A DNA stretch of 64,000 bases from Simmondsia chinensis. Taxonomy: Eukaryota; Streptophyta; Magnoliopsida; Caryophyllales; Simmondsiaceae. The notes beneath the pieces were generated by a model, which saw only the letters and a list, made by a program, of their open reading frames with translations, made no database searches and was not told the DNA's origin. This document shows, in pieces, positions 33,951-45,290 of this stretch (the first letter of the stretch is position 1; each line of letters starts with the position of its first letter). Where the stretch lies: the NCBI GenBank assembly GCA_018398585.1, contig JAGTTD010000007.1, positions 32,702,911-32,766,910 of the forward strand, given 5' to 3'. The position numbers and the translations under genes were made by a program.

Positions 33951-34794
33951 AGATCTGAAGTAATTGGTCCACATTGCCTCATGGAAGCAAATCTAGTTTC
34001 TCTTTCGTTTCTTTTATCTTTATCCCCTAATGATTTGGGTTCAATAACATCTTGTACTTCAGTTTTGGTAATGGATTTTGGCTTCTGTGTTTATAACTTG
34101 TATTCAAAGTGAATTTGGTCGCAAACTTTTGGTGATTTAGGGTTTGTTGAGAACCATAGGCTTTGAAATGGGCTTGCTTTGGTTGGGTCAGGTGTATTTT
34201 TCATAGGAAAGATGTGTTGAAGTGGGTTTTCTTTTCAAAACTTTAAGCATTAACTTCACCTACTTTGAGGATTAGGAAAGAGAATGATTTTTGTAATGCA
34301 ATCTATAAAGTATCTTTCTTACCTTTCCTTTTCAGCTATGTAGGTGTGCCTCCACGTCCTGGCCTTTTGATTGAGGTGATCGATATGGGTAATATTATTG
34401 CTAGGACAAAATTGTTAAACAAAGCAAAATTGTGAAATTTTGTGGCTATTAGACAATGACACTTTTTGCCGTGTACATAAGAATACCCATTAAACTAGTA
34501 ATTTTTTGAAGGTTGTGAACCTTGTTTGTTGGATGGAAGCAATATATCTCTAGAAAATGTGATTCAAACATTCTAATGAGGAATGTTTGATAAGTCAGCT
34601 ATTCATAGCATGTGTAATCACTTTAGTTTTTCAGCTCATAATTTTAGTTTCTATCCTCAAATTATTATAAGAAATGGGTTTTGGAAAGGTACATGAGTCT
34701 TAGTGGCCTTCCACTAATTGGTATTTAAAGAATAGGCATGATTCTCTGAGGTCATCCTTTGGGAGACATTTTCTCATTTTGTCATTGGGTTCAA

Positions 34795-34920
34795 GCTAGG
34801 GGCCTTTCGGAAATAACCTTTCTTCATGGTTGCACCTTGTAAGGGTAAGGTTGCGTACATCTCACCCTCCCCAAACCTTGCCTTGGCAGGAGCCGTTGAG
34901 GCACTAGGTTTGTTGTTGTT
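34795..34920 (+). mobile_element. Truncated SINE/RTE-tail insertion in the 5'UTR intron
   Basis: A 126-bp insertion carrying the shared tail (GGTTGCGTACATCTCACCC ... GAGGCACTAGGTTTGTTG) and ending in (TTG)n. It is flanked by a 14-bp duplication with one mismatch, GTCATTRGGTTCAA (34781-34794 and 34921-34934). It is 5' truncated, with no visible promoter head. Confidence 0.9.
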
Positions 34921-36525
34921 GTCATTAGGTTCAAATTAATCAATGTGATTTTGATTCATTAAGGATTCTGTATATATTTTTGGGGTGATGACACAATGAG
35001 TAGCTGTAACAGAAACCTAGTATGAACAGTTGGTGTGGTGGAAAAGGATATTTGACACGAAGAGTCAAAATATCAGGAATGTCCGGTTGGTGATCATTAG
35101 GATACCAAATAAAGCGACTTACGGATTAATGATTCTTTGACTATTTATTGTATTTTATTTATTTAAACCTATTTAAGAATGTCTTTATGTGTTAAAAAGT
35201 ACCAAATGGATACAAAAATTAATGATTATTTGACTGACAATTTGTTCAAAATTTTTTCAACATACAAACTAAAAGAAGCTTCCTTTCCCTTAAAAAAAAA
35301 CTCACGTGATTGTCATGACTCCCTACTCACCATCTGCGAACTGCAATTTCATCCAATGGTGATGAATACCTAGATATTCTCGAATTGTGTTGCATTTTTG
35401 TGATATTATCAACATGAATGACCTACTTTTTCATGTTAAATAAGGAAGACGATGAAGAAACGGCAAATGAGTAAAGTGCATACATGCCCTAATCTTTATG
35501 GAAGGTAATGGGAAGAATTTCTCTTGGGTGATATGAGAGGGATGTGAGAGAGTAGAACGAGAATGAAAATATTAATTTCCTTTTGAATTGGAGTTGGAAA
35601 TTCCCTATTGGTCTTCCTAGCATATATAATGTCTGATCAAATATAAACTTGTCTTCCGAACTTTTGGCTTCCTGCTTTTTGCCCAAGATCTGTTTTAAAA
35701 GAACTAAAAGAACGGTAGCCTGTAGCACAAGGTTTCCACCAAGATGATGTCTGGGGAGGTCAGATGCACGTAGGTTTACTTAGTGATACAACAATATAAT
35801 TTATCTACACTTTTGCTTAGTGTTGCATTATCAGAAAAGCACAATTGAATACACTTTTTTGTGACAGGACACTTCATAATGAATGGATAAACGAAATTTT
35901 GTTCTGCTTGTTTTTCATTTGCATATCAATTAACCACAACTTGCCCCCGCAATATGTGACAGGTTTGCATCTGTAAATGAAGATTCCAATGCTATGATTG
36001 GAGGTCCACCTAGTTCTCTCTCTTTTTTTTTCCCCTATACGTAGCACATAATTTTCAACATATGTTAAATGAATAACTCAACCAAAAATATTTGTGAATC
36101 TTGTGATTGATGTGCTTTTGCATTGCAAGTCACACCATAATGGCAGGAGATTGGGTGTGTGGTTGCACGGTCTAGTGACCAGCATTATAAGAGTTGTCTA
36201 TATGTTGCCAATGTATACCTACTAATTTCCTTTGGGAAAAGGTGGTATTCTTAGGAGATGTTTGGACAAAGAGATTTGGGAACTTTGTTGACATAATTTT
36301 TGCTAATCTTCAGAGGGATTGAAGTATTTTCTGTGATTAGCATGCTTGTAGTTTTGAGGACATCTTGTCCTTAACTCTTCGTATATTCATTCTCTCTTAA
36401 TATTATTTCTCCTTCCAATTAAAAGAACCTTGCTATTGGCCTTTACATTCTTATGCTTCCATCTTTATGTATGCAGATCTCAGTTGTAGCTTGGTCATTC
36501 TCTGGCTTTAAGCAGCAGCATAAAC

Positions 36526-39500
36526 ATGAAGTTCGGAACAAAGAAAGGCTGGAAATCTGTCGTGCCTTTGCGTTTGAGGGTCAAATCGGCCACCAGATTC
36601 TGCTTATTTTCCAAAACAAAGGCATCGAGCATTCGTACTGGAAGCACTCCAGTTTACTTGAACGTGTATGACCTTACTCCCATTAATGGATACCTCTACT
36701 GGGCTGGTCTTGGTATTTTTCACTCGGGAGTGGAAGGTAAATACCCGCTTAACTGACAGAAGATACTTTACAGTTATACATAAAACGTCTTTTGGGGCAA
36801 ATATTTGTAAATGAAGGGGTTTTTTTTTTTTTTAAAAATAAAGAAAACCACCTTTAGAAGTTGCTATTTTTTACTTCACCACCACTATAATATTTCAGAA
36901 AATCACCTTCAAAAATTAAAAAATTTTTCCATTAGCTACCTACATCCACACCGTTACATTTCCATTCAAATTGCGGGTGTGGTTTGCATCTTGTTACATA
37001 TTCTACCTGGAAAAGGGATCCATTGAGGTTCTAACTTAGTTGGTAAAGCAATATGCCCTTGAAAATATATTTTTAACCAAATATGTCTCAAATTTATCAC
37101 CTGTGTACTGCAGGATTTGAACGCACATTATAAGGATTTTCAGGGAAATATTGCTTTACCAAATGAGGTAGAATCTCCATATGGATCTTTTCTTGGGATT
37201 GAATATATAACCAGATGCAAAACACATATGCAATTTGAACGGACACGTAATAATTTGATATAGGTGGTTAATCGAAAATTTTTGAACTTTTGAAGGTGGA
37301 TTTTTGAAAAATTGAGAAATGTTGTGGTGGTTAAGTGAAAAATAGTCACATTTAGAGGTGGTTTTTTGTAAACAAAAACTCTTAAATAAAATCACCAGTA
37401 TGTTTGTGGCATTTCCTTTGATTGTTGTGTTCTCTTCCCAATAATCAGTTCCTTGGGTGCAACCTGTCTTTGCTGTGCATTGAAACATATTATTTGTGAG
37501 TTCAATGAATTCCTGGGTGGAGTATGCATGCCTTTCAATTAGATTCGTGTTTAAATATTCTTGTGGAAAACATGCGGTGTGTTCTTTGTTTGTGAGCTTA
37601 GTGCTACAGAGGCAATTGAGTTGGTAAGCATTCTTTGCTGCTTCACCACCATGCCAAATGAGAGTGAACATAGTCATCGTTCGGCTATAATCTACATACA
37701 ATATTTAGTGGATTGTTTACTGATGACTGAAGAAACTTGAAATTTACTGACCGTGGTGCTAATAATTCCTTTTATTAGTTTATATCTGTTAGTAAAATAC
37801 GGTACTAGAATTAAACAAGATCTAATACGTATGTGTATTGTTCGACTTTACGCATGAAATTTCGGGCAAAAATTTGTTAACTTACAAAAATAATGAGAGT
37901 TAAATTAATAAATTTAGCAAAATGCAGATTATAGATATTTATTTGTAGGTATTGATTATTTTCAGTTATCATTTATTTTTTAAATTGGGAAAATACGGAT
38001 ACATGTTATGATACATATATTATATAGATACTATCAAGAAAATGCGTCTTTTACCGTATTATTGGCATTATACGTGGACGCTCTTTTTAAGCAGGAAAAT
38101 ATGGATACGTGTCCAATATCTATATTATATGCTTTTTTCCTTTACTAACAGAGGTCTATAATCCTTTTTTGATGGTCCAAAAGCCTGAAAAAAGGTCACC
38201 TCTTTAATATATTTGAATGCAGAACTATCTAAAACCACCAGGTTTGGGATTTCAGTTTCGAAGAATCATAATACACTTGGTACCTGGACTGAGCACCGTC
38301 TATTTGAGCGTATGCTCTGCAGAGAATTCAACAAAGATAATCTAATCCTGGTGTTTTGACTTGCATAATGTGTAATGAATGTACTCTACTGGTGTTCTTG
38401 GTTTACTCTCTACAACAACAACAACAACGCAGTGCCTCAAGGGCTCCCGCATAAGCAGGGTCTTGGGGGATGTGATGTACGCAGCCTTACCCCTTCAGGG
38501 TGCGACCGTAAAAGGAGGGTGTGTCCGAGGGCCCCCAACCTGAGAAGCATGAGAAGTATGAGGGCATGAAAGCATAAAAGTATGAAAGTATAAAAGAAAA
38601 GACACGGCATAAGGCAAGCAAAACGAAAGCATAAAGCAACGAAAGGCAAATAATATGTAAATAGGCAAATAAACAAATAAATAAATCGGCAAATAAAACA
38701 GCCTCCGGCCATATCAAATAAGCCTAGGGACGCTAGTGTTTCTTGGTTTACTCTCTATGGCACAAAAATCATTAATGTTGTGTTCATACATTCCAAACCT
38801 TGTTATAACAAGCTGCATTTGACAGTTCATGGTGTAGAATACGCATTTGGAGCTCATGATTATCCGACAAGTGGTGTTTTTGAGGTTGAACCTCGACAAT
38901 GCCCGGGCTTCAAGTTCAGAAAATCAATATTCATGGGAACCACATGCCTAGATGCAAAACAGGTTAGAGAGTTCATGGAGCAACATGCTGCCAGCTATAA
39001 TGGTGATACATACCACTTGATTGTCAAGAACTGCAATCATTTTTGCAAGGACGTTTGCCACAAGCTCACAGGGAAGAAAATCCCGAAATGGGTAAATCGA
39101 CTAGCTAAGATGGGTACGATCTTCTTTGGGCCCTCTATGCTCTTGGTGCACTACTTTGGACACATTTACTGCAAAACTGCAAAGTTAATATTTGTCAGTG
39201 TATAATTCTTGGATCTGTACGGAACAATTTAAGCTTTAGGGGTAGTTGGTTTGAACATGGTATTGGGGCTTTTTTTGATTGGGAGATAAAGAGTCTGAAC
39301 CCCAACTGCCCAAGCTCTTTTCTAGTGCAAGATATAGGTATAAACTTATGCAATATTCATGCTTTGAGCCCAGTTTGCAAATAAGGGTGCATGTGTTGGA
39401 ACATAAAATAACTCTTGGACCTTTACGGTTTATACTTTTGGGATAGATAATTTTTTGACATGATATCAAAATCTCTTCCGGCTACAGGTTTTAAGTTCAT

Positions 39501-40027
39501 TACCCAACTACCCTCGCATTTTTCTAGCACATGATATAATGTGAACTTGTGCGTTATTCACACTTTCAACTCAGTAGGAAATTGAGAGCAAATGTGTTAG
39601 AACATAAAATAACTCTTGGACCTTCACGGTTTAAACTTTTAGGATAGTTGGTTTTTAAACATGATATCATGCCCTCTTCAACCCAGAATTTTTCAGATCA
39701 AAACCCATTATCAGCTTAACTTTTTGAGATAATTGGTTCCTTGAAGCTAACTCTTCATCTTGTTTTCACCTTTGCCTCTTTCCCCATACAGGTTCAGCAT
39801 GCAACTGTATACTCCCCGAAACGCTTAGGATAAACACAGTACAAGAAGAGAACAGTTTGGTTCCTTATGAAAGCGACAAAAGAAAGCTAACAAACTCCTT
39901 TAACTGCCTCTCATCGATCTCTATGAGACAGAGGCAACTGTCAGCATCTTCGTTGTTCTTACGTTCGCCATTGAAATCTTGCTTCTCTCCATGTGAATTG
40001 AAGAAACCTTCATTAACAGAACGGTAA
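36526..40027 (+). CDS. deSI-like protein, PPPDE-family thiol peptidase
   Basis: Coding exons 36526-36736, 38826-39113 and 39792-40027 join in frame to give 244 residues. All introns are GT-AG, and both splits fall inside codons (V71, G167). The protein starts MKFGTKKGWKSVVPL and has the PPPDE blocks PVYLNVYDLTPINGYLYW, then GIFHSGVE with likely catalytic His66, then EYAFGAHDYPTSGVFEVEPR, then IVKNCNHFC with likely catalytic Cys140, then TGKKIPKWVNRLAKMG. The tail SACNCILPETL and the Ser-rich end (RQRQLSASSLFL) match the plant deSI-like family. Members resemble desumoylating isopeptidases, removing SUMO or ubiquitin-like tags; activity in plants is less certain. A 5'UTR intron precedes the start. 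The frame is intact. The alternative reading past 39113 without splicing loses family similarity. Confidence 0.93.
36816..37381. mobile_element. Foldback/MITE-like inverted repeat in the first coding intron
   Basis: Two arms of roughly 240 bp are inverted copies: left arm from AAAACCACCTTTAGAAGTTG, right arm ending ATTTAGAGGTGGTTTTTTG. They surround a short centre at about 37066-37140. Candidate 9-bp flanks GTAAATGAA (36807-36815) and TTAAATAAA (37382-37390) match at 7 of 9 bases, which would suit a Mutator-like non-autonomous element, but the ends are not sharp. Confidence 0.75.
37105..37178 (-). pseudogene. tRNA-like segment inside the foldback element
   Basis: On the minus strand GGAGATTCTACCTCATTTGG, with A-box-like TACCTCATTTGGTAAAGC, is followed after about 30 bp by a B box GTTCAAATCC (37122-37113). 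The spacing and order match an internal pol III promoter of a tRNA. The cloverleaf is not well paired, so I call it a tRNA-derived relic rather than a gene. A related A-box copy sits in the left arm (CTAACTTAGTTGGTAAAGC). Confidence 0.6.
38413..38735 (-). mobile_element. 5'-truncated RTE LINE 3' end in the first coding intron
   Basis: A 323-bp insertion on the minus strand comprising RTE 3' UTR (repeated TTTATGCTTT-type words), the common tail and a (TTG)n end. Its target duplication is about 21 bp with one indel (38392-38412 and 38736-38757), both beginning GTGTT and ending GGTTTACTCTCTA. No coding sequence remains. It lies 90 bp upstream of the splice acceptor at 38825. Confidence 0.92.
39202..39690 (+). 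repeat. About 2.4 copies of a ~203-bp tandem repeat in the last intron
   Basis: Unit starts at about 39202, 39408 and 39609 share ATAAYTCTTGGAYCT, TTTTRGGATAGTTGGTTT and ACATGATATCA. Periods are about 206 and 201 bp. The sequence is the reverse-complement family of the repeat at 33676-33950. The unit is common in plant spacers; its origin is not identifiable here. Confidence 0.8.
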
Positions 40028-40268
40028 CATATCCCTCCTGTCTTAGTTCTTTTCCTATTCTTTGTAGAAAAAAAAAAAAACCCAGGTGTTTATTCGAAGC
40101 ATAAGCATCGGGTTCCGTATTCAAGTAAAAGATGTGTAGGATGTTAGGAGATGGAGTGGACCATATATAGGGTGATCTTATTGTCATGACGAAATTGTTG
40201 ATATTAGAACAACTTTGTGAAATGTTGTGGCTATTATTCACAACAAGTCATATAATTGCTTTAATAAA
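40028..40268 (+). terminator. Likely 3'UTR and poly(A) signal of the deSI-like gene
   Basis: After the TAA at 40025-40027 the sequence is non-coding. AATAAA at 40263-40268 is the best poly(A) signal. The cleavage site cannot be seen from sequence alone. Confidence 0.55.
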
Positions 40269-40522
40269 AACAATTACTGCCTTGTCATTAACAGTAGCCT
40301 ATATAATATAGTTGTAATTTGGGGGTGTTTCTTTGTAATTAATATGGTGATACCACTCCCCTGGTCTTCCCCCGGTAGTTTTGTAATTTGAACATTGTTA
40401 CAATGTAAAACTCCCAATAGTGGAGTGATTTGTGATATTTGTAACAATGTCCTTCAGTTAGTGCTTTCCTTTTTCAATCTCTCTCTTCCCTCCATTTTTT
40501 TTTTAACAATTTCTTGATGATG

Positions 40523-40606
40523 ACAACAACCCAGTGTCTCAAAGCAGCTCTCATCAAGGCAGGGGTTGGGAGGGTAAGATCTACATGGTCTTAACCCTAC
40601 AGGGTA
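40523..40606 (-). mobile_element. Truncated SINE/RTE tail
   Basis: On the minus strand the block reads TACCCTGTAGGGTTAAGACC ... GCCTTGATGAGAGCTGCTTT ... GACACTGGGTTGTTGT. This matches the shared tail with (TTG)n end. No head and no clear target duplication. Confidence 0.75.
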
Positions 40607-41146
40607 CTGACTTGCAAAGGGGCATTACAATTTTCTGATGAATTCGCTGAAAATATGTGGATGACCTTTACTCTTACAATGATCGTGGCATGATGTAATG
40701 AGGCTCATCATGATATATGTTCATGACACCCTATTTTGCAATTTCACAACCATGATTTTAAACCACACAGAGACAAAAGATCATTGACCCACCCGATAGA
40801 TCCAAAATAAAGGACCAAAAGCAGCTATGTCCAAACATTAGTTCACATAGTTGTGAATATTGTGGCATTTCAGGATTTGTTTGGACAAGCTAATGGAGAA
40901 ATTTTTTTTTTTATTATTTTTCAGGACTTTCTATAAAAGTATTTTTATAAAAAGTGCCTTTAACAGCGATATTTTTGTCTTAAAAATTTTTAGTTTTTGC
41001 TTATATTTTTCATTAATAGAGCTATATTTTTATGCTTTTTAAAGGTAAAAAATAATTTCTGTTATTGTTTAAAAGAACTTTTGTATACATGTCAAATAAC
41101 TTCAAATCTTGGGAAAGTGTTTTTTTTTGGAAAAGCTTGGTTAGAC
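40607..41146. other. Intergenic AT-rich spacer
   Basis: No gene, RNA or repeat boundary recognised between the 3' end of the deSI-like gene and the nested elements that follow. Confidence 0.45.
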
Positions 41147-41589
41147 TAGGAATGATAATTGGAGTCGGACCCGTTTGGATATATTCACTTATACTGGATT
41201 TGGTGTAATAAATGGGTTTTTAAATGGATTTAGACATTGATATTGATAAATAGGTTTTGGGTCCGGTTGGATTTGGATTATATCAAATCCAGCCCAAACC
41301 CGATCCAAAACCAACCCGAAATTGTATTTTGATAATGATGAAATTTAAAATTACTAAATTTTTAGTTCTAACCATGTCAAGCTAAATTATAACATTTTTT
41401 TTTTAAATTGTGCCAACATTTTTGAGCTTACACTGGCATTATAATATTGTTTGTAAAATCAATGTAACAAATAATAGTATAAGGATTACCTATTAAAAAT
41501 TTAGCGAATGATTATCTATTTTTTCGTTACTATTGTACACATTAAATAAAAAAAAGATGCAATAATTTGTTCAAATATTTGCTTTTAAG

Positions 41590-44500
41590 GTACTATTAGA
41601 GGGCAAAGTGCTACTAGACTTCAAGGGCACTTACGAGCTAACAGTTGCCAACACATTATTTAGAAAGCGGGATGAGCATATCACCACATTCTAAAGCGGT
41701 GGGACAAGGATACAGATTGACTATATACTACTAAGGAGAAGGGTTCAAAGAGACTGCAGGGATTGTAAGGTGATCCGGGGTAAGCCCTTTCAACACAACA
41801 TAGGGTGTTATAGGCGGATATAAAGGCCAAGAAGTGGGCCAGAAGTACAAAGAAATCCGCGGAGACATATACTTGCTGGAGGGATTTGAAGGGGGAGAAG
41901 TATATAGTCTATAAGGAGAGAGCGGAGTCGGAGCTTGAGTGGGATTTAGAGGGAGATACAAACCAAATGTGGAACCAAATAGCCCAGAAGATTAGAGGAC
42001 TGGCACATGAAGTTCTGGGCGTGTCAAAGGGCGGGGCATTAAAAAATAGAGAGTCCTGGTAGTGGTGCGAGGAGGTCCAAGAGAAGATTAAGGACAAACG
42101 ACTCTGTTTCAAAGAGTGGGAATGTAGTAGAGAAGAGGATAAGCAACATCAGTATCAACAAGAAAGAAGAAAAGAGAGCCATCGGAGAAGCACAATCAAG
42201 AGCATATGAGGATTTCTACAAAAGGCTGGATACAAAGGAGGGAGCCAGGGATATATATAAAATCGCCAAAGCAAGAGAAAGGAAGACGAGGGACTTGGAC
42301 CGAGTAAAGTGCATAAAAGGAGAAGATGGTCAGGTGCTTGTGGACGGGCAACAAATTAAAGCAAGGTGGAAAGCCTACTTCCATGATCTGCTCAACGACC
42401 AGGGGAACACTGAGATAGCTCCAAGTGATCTCCGAACATCAGCGGTGCAGCAGAACCATTGTTATTGTGGGCAAATTAGTCTCAACGAAGTCAAGGAAGC
42501 CCTGAGACATATGGGAAGGAGTAAGGCTGTAGGCTCAAACAGGATACCCATAGAGGCATGGAAATGCCTTGGACAGAAGGGCATCACCTAGCTGACTAAA
42601 TTATTTAACCAAGTCCTACTAGGGAGGAAGATGCGAGTCGGTTCCCAAAATAATGCTAAAAAATAAAAAAATTAAAAAAATAATGCTGAAAAAAAAATAT
42701 TTCCAATTCTACTGTTGAACCGCGTTTACTAAACGCGGCTTTGATAAACCGGGTCCAAAAACAGCGTTTAATATTGGCATAAACCGCATTTTAATAACGC
42801 GGTTATAAACATAAAACCGCGTCATTAAGACGCGGTTATATTAATAAAACCGCGTCTTAAAGACGCGGTTTATCTTAAATAAAATCGCGTCTTTATGACG
42901 CGGTTTTATGTTGTTATAAACGCGTTTTTATGACCCGGTCTACTAGGTTTATCTAATTCACGCGTATTCTCTCCGCTGCTTTCACCGTCTCTCTGCCTCT
43001 TTCTCGTTAACCCACCACCAGTCACGTTGTTCGCCTCTTCCTTTCTTTTGCTTATATACTGGAGATCTTTCAAGTACTATTATTGGAGTTATTTGACCTC
43101 CACTTATGATGTTGGAGCTTCATTAAGAGAGACATGGGATCAATGTGATAATCATCACAAATCGCGGCATAATAAAAACTATAAACGAACAAAAAATTGA
43201 AGAATTGCGGCATAATGGTAAGTACAAGTGGAAAAAAAGGGGCTTTTGGATTGCTGACGTTAAACCGCGTTTAGTAGACGCGGTTTATACTTATATAACC
43301 CACATTTTTTTATCCGATTTTATTGAAATTTAAATGCGTTTTGCAAACCCGGTTCAACAGTAGATTTGGAAATATTTTTTTTTCAGCATTATTTTTTTAA
43401 TTTTTTTATTTTTTAGCATTATTTTGGGAACCGACTCGGAAGATGCCTGACGAATGGAGGAAGAGTACATTGGTCCCAATCTATAAGAACAAAGGCGACA
43501 TTCAAATTTGCGCCAACTATCGAGGTATTAAACTAATGTGTCACACTCTGAAACTGTGGGAGCGAATCGTAGAGAGGAAGGCTGCAGATAGAGGTGTCCG
43601 AGATAAATTCGGATTTATGCCCGGGAGATCAATAAATAGAAGCCATCCACCTCCTAAGGCGGATGATTGAGCAATACAGGAAGAGACAAAAAGATCTACA
43701 CGTGGTTTTTATTAATTTAGAGAAGGTGCCAAGAGGAGTCCTATGAAGGGTACTGGATAGGAAAGGCATTCCAGGGCCATATATCCGGGCCATTAGAGAC
43801 ATATATGATGATGCACAAATTAACGTGCGCACATGGAAGGAGAGACAGAAGCTTTCCTTGTAACAGTAGGGGTACATCAAGGATCTACCTTGAGTCCTTT
43901 TCTGTTCATTATGGTTATGGATGAGCTCACTAGGCATATCCAAGGAGAGGTGTCTTGATGCATGCTCTTTACAGATGACACAGTCCTGGTGGGGAATCTC
44001 GAGGAGAGGTAAATAAAAAGTTCGAATTGTGGAGAAGGGAACTGGAATCGAAGAGCTTACGAATCAGTAGATCCAAGACAGAGTACATGGAACTTCAGTT
44101 CGATCCCTCCACCACGTCAAGCATGGAAGATGTCAAGATAGGATCTGAGACCATACAGAAAAGAGAGAGTTTCAGATACTTGGGTTCCATAGTTCAGCAG
44201 AACGGTAAAGTTTACGAGGATATCAACAACCTGATTAATAAGTTGGCATAGATGGAGCACGGCCTCCGCAGTACTCTGTGGTAGAAAGTTCCTATTAAAA
44301 CTAAAGAGGAAATACTATAAGACGGTAGTGAGACCGGCTATGTCTTATGGGGCGAAGTATTGGCCAATGAAACAACAACACACACAAAAGATGAAGGTAG
44401 TGGAGATGAGGATGCTGCAGTGGATGTGCGGACACACAAGGGAGGATAGGATCAGGAACGACGTCATAAGAGGTAAATTGGGTGTGGCCCCCGTTGAGGA

Positions 44501-44729
44501 TAAGTTAAGGGAGCAGCGTTTAAGGTGGTTTGGTCATGTTAAGAGGAGACCGCCCACTGTTCTACTCAAGAGATGCGAACAATTTCATACTACGCTAGGG
44601 AGGAGAGGGAGAGGCAGGCCAAAAAAGAGATGGTTTGAGATGATCCGACAAAACCTCACTCACCTAAACCTACGGGAGGAGATGGCCTTAGATAGAGCTC
44701 GTTGGAGAGCGAGCACAGGGGTAGCCTAG
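41590..44729 (+). pseudogene. RTE endonuclease-RT remnant, second copy
   Basis: Endonuclease tail blocks at 41600-41770 include TYELTVANTLFRKRDEH. Left of the MITE is NEVKEALRHMGRSKAVGS with IPIEAWKCLGQKG. Right of it come MPDEWRKSTLVPIYKNKGDI, CANYRGIKLMCHTLKLWE, FGFMPGRSINR, and an active-site box reading MLFTDDTVLVG near 43970 (normally FADD). The C-terminal region 44328-44729 is a 133-codon open stretch with MSYGAKYWPMKQQHTQKMKV and WFGHVKRRPP. Stops and frameshifts elsewhere make it non-functional. Confidence 0.9.
42635..43437. mobile_element. Mutator-like MITE, copy 1, with serial CGCG palindromes
   Basis: 803 bp, inserted in the RTE LINE. Terminal inverted repeats begin GAGTCGGTTCCCAAAATAAT and continue through AATAATGCTGAAAAAAAA and TCCAATTCTACTGTTGAACC. 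A perfect 9-bp duplication GGAAGATGC (42626-42634 and 43438-43446) flanks it. Inside each end lies a ladder of short palindromes of the type AAACCGCG...CGCGGTTT. The centre (42955-43265) is non-palindromic and CT-rich. There is no coding capacity. The TSD length points to a Mutator-type transposase acting in trans. Confidence 0.93.
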
Positions 44730-45252
44730 GTAATGGCTTAGAGTAGAGCATCCTATTATTATTTGCACTAGTATCTCTTGATGTCTTGACTTCCTCTTTG
44801 ATGCACGTATTGGCGCACTTATTTGTTTATCTGTGTACTTGTGCTATTGAGCATTCGTGTACGTGTTGTCTATTTGCCAGCATGGACCTTCCATTGTATT
44901 GTGTTGCGTAGGGCTTGGCTTGTGCTTGTACTACTCTAATGTTATGTTGCTCTCATGATTCCAGATTATAGGCTTCCCTGATGACATGCCTCTCAGGTTG
45001 GGTGTCCTCGGGAACAGCCTCCCTTCAGGGTAGCTCCCTAAAGGAGGAAGGCTGTGTACATCCACTCCCCCAAACCCTGCGTATGTGGGAATCCTTGTGA
45101 CACTGAGACTGTTGTTGTTGTTATTGTATTATCGCATTATTATTTTTATATACAACAATTTTATAATTTGTTCTAAGATTTAAATGGATTATAAATTTAG
45201 GTCGGATATCTGTTCCACTCGATAAATTTGGATTCTGGTTGATTATTTAAAT

Positions 45253-45290
<38 letters not shown>

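Larger units (their letters stand above)
41585..45125 (+). mobile_element. RTE LINE, 5'-truncated, split by a MITE
   Basis: Starts inside the endonuclease region (parallel to about 19445 in the RTE copy at 18905) and ends with the tail GGTTGGGTGTCCTCGGGAAC ... CACTGAGACTGTTGTTGTTG. RT coding is interrupted by the MITE at 42635-43437; removing that MITE and one 9-bp duplication restores continuity with the other RTE copies. Its 3' UTR is distinct from those of the other copies, indicating another subfamily. Confidence 0.92.

Noticed and set aside
37105..37178. Functional tRNA gene
   Set aside because: A and B boxes are present but stems do not pair well and there is no clean anticodon arm; it is duplicated within an inverted repeat.
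37156..37701. 181-codon minus-strand frame
   Set aside because: It overlaps the foldback element and lies antisense inside an intron; no similarity to a known family.
38780..39205. 141-codon frame taken as a complete gene starting at 38780
   Set aside because: The segment before 38826 is intron and the part after 39113 is also intron; the middle is exon 2 of the deSI-like gene.
42720..42950. CRISPR-like array from regularly repeated AAACCGCG/CGCGGTTT words
   Set aside because: Repeats are short palindromes with variable spacing, sit between MITE terminal repeats with target duplications, and the DNA is plant nuclear.
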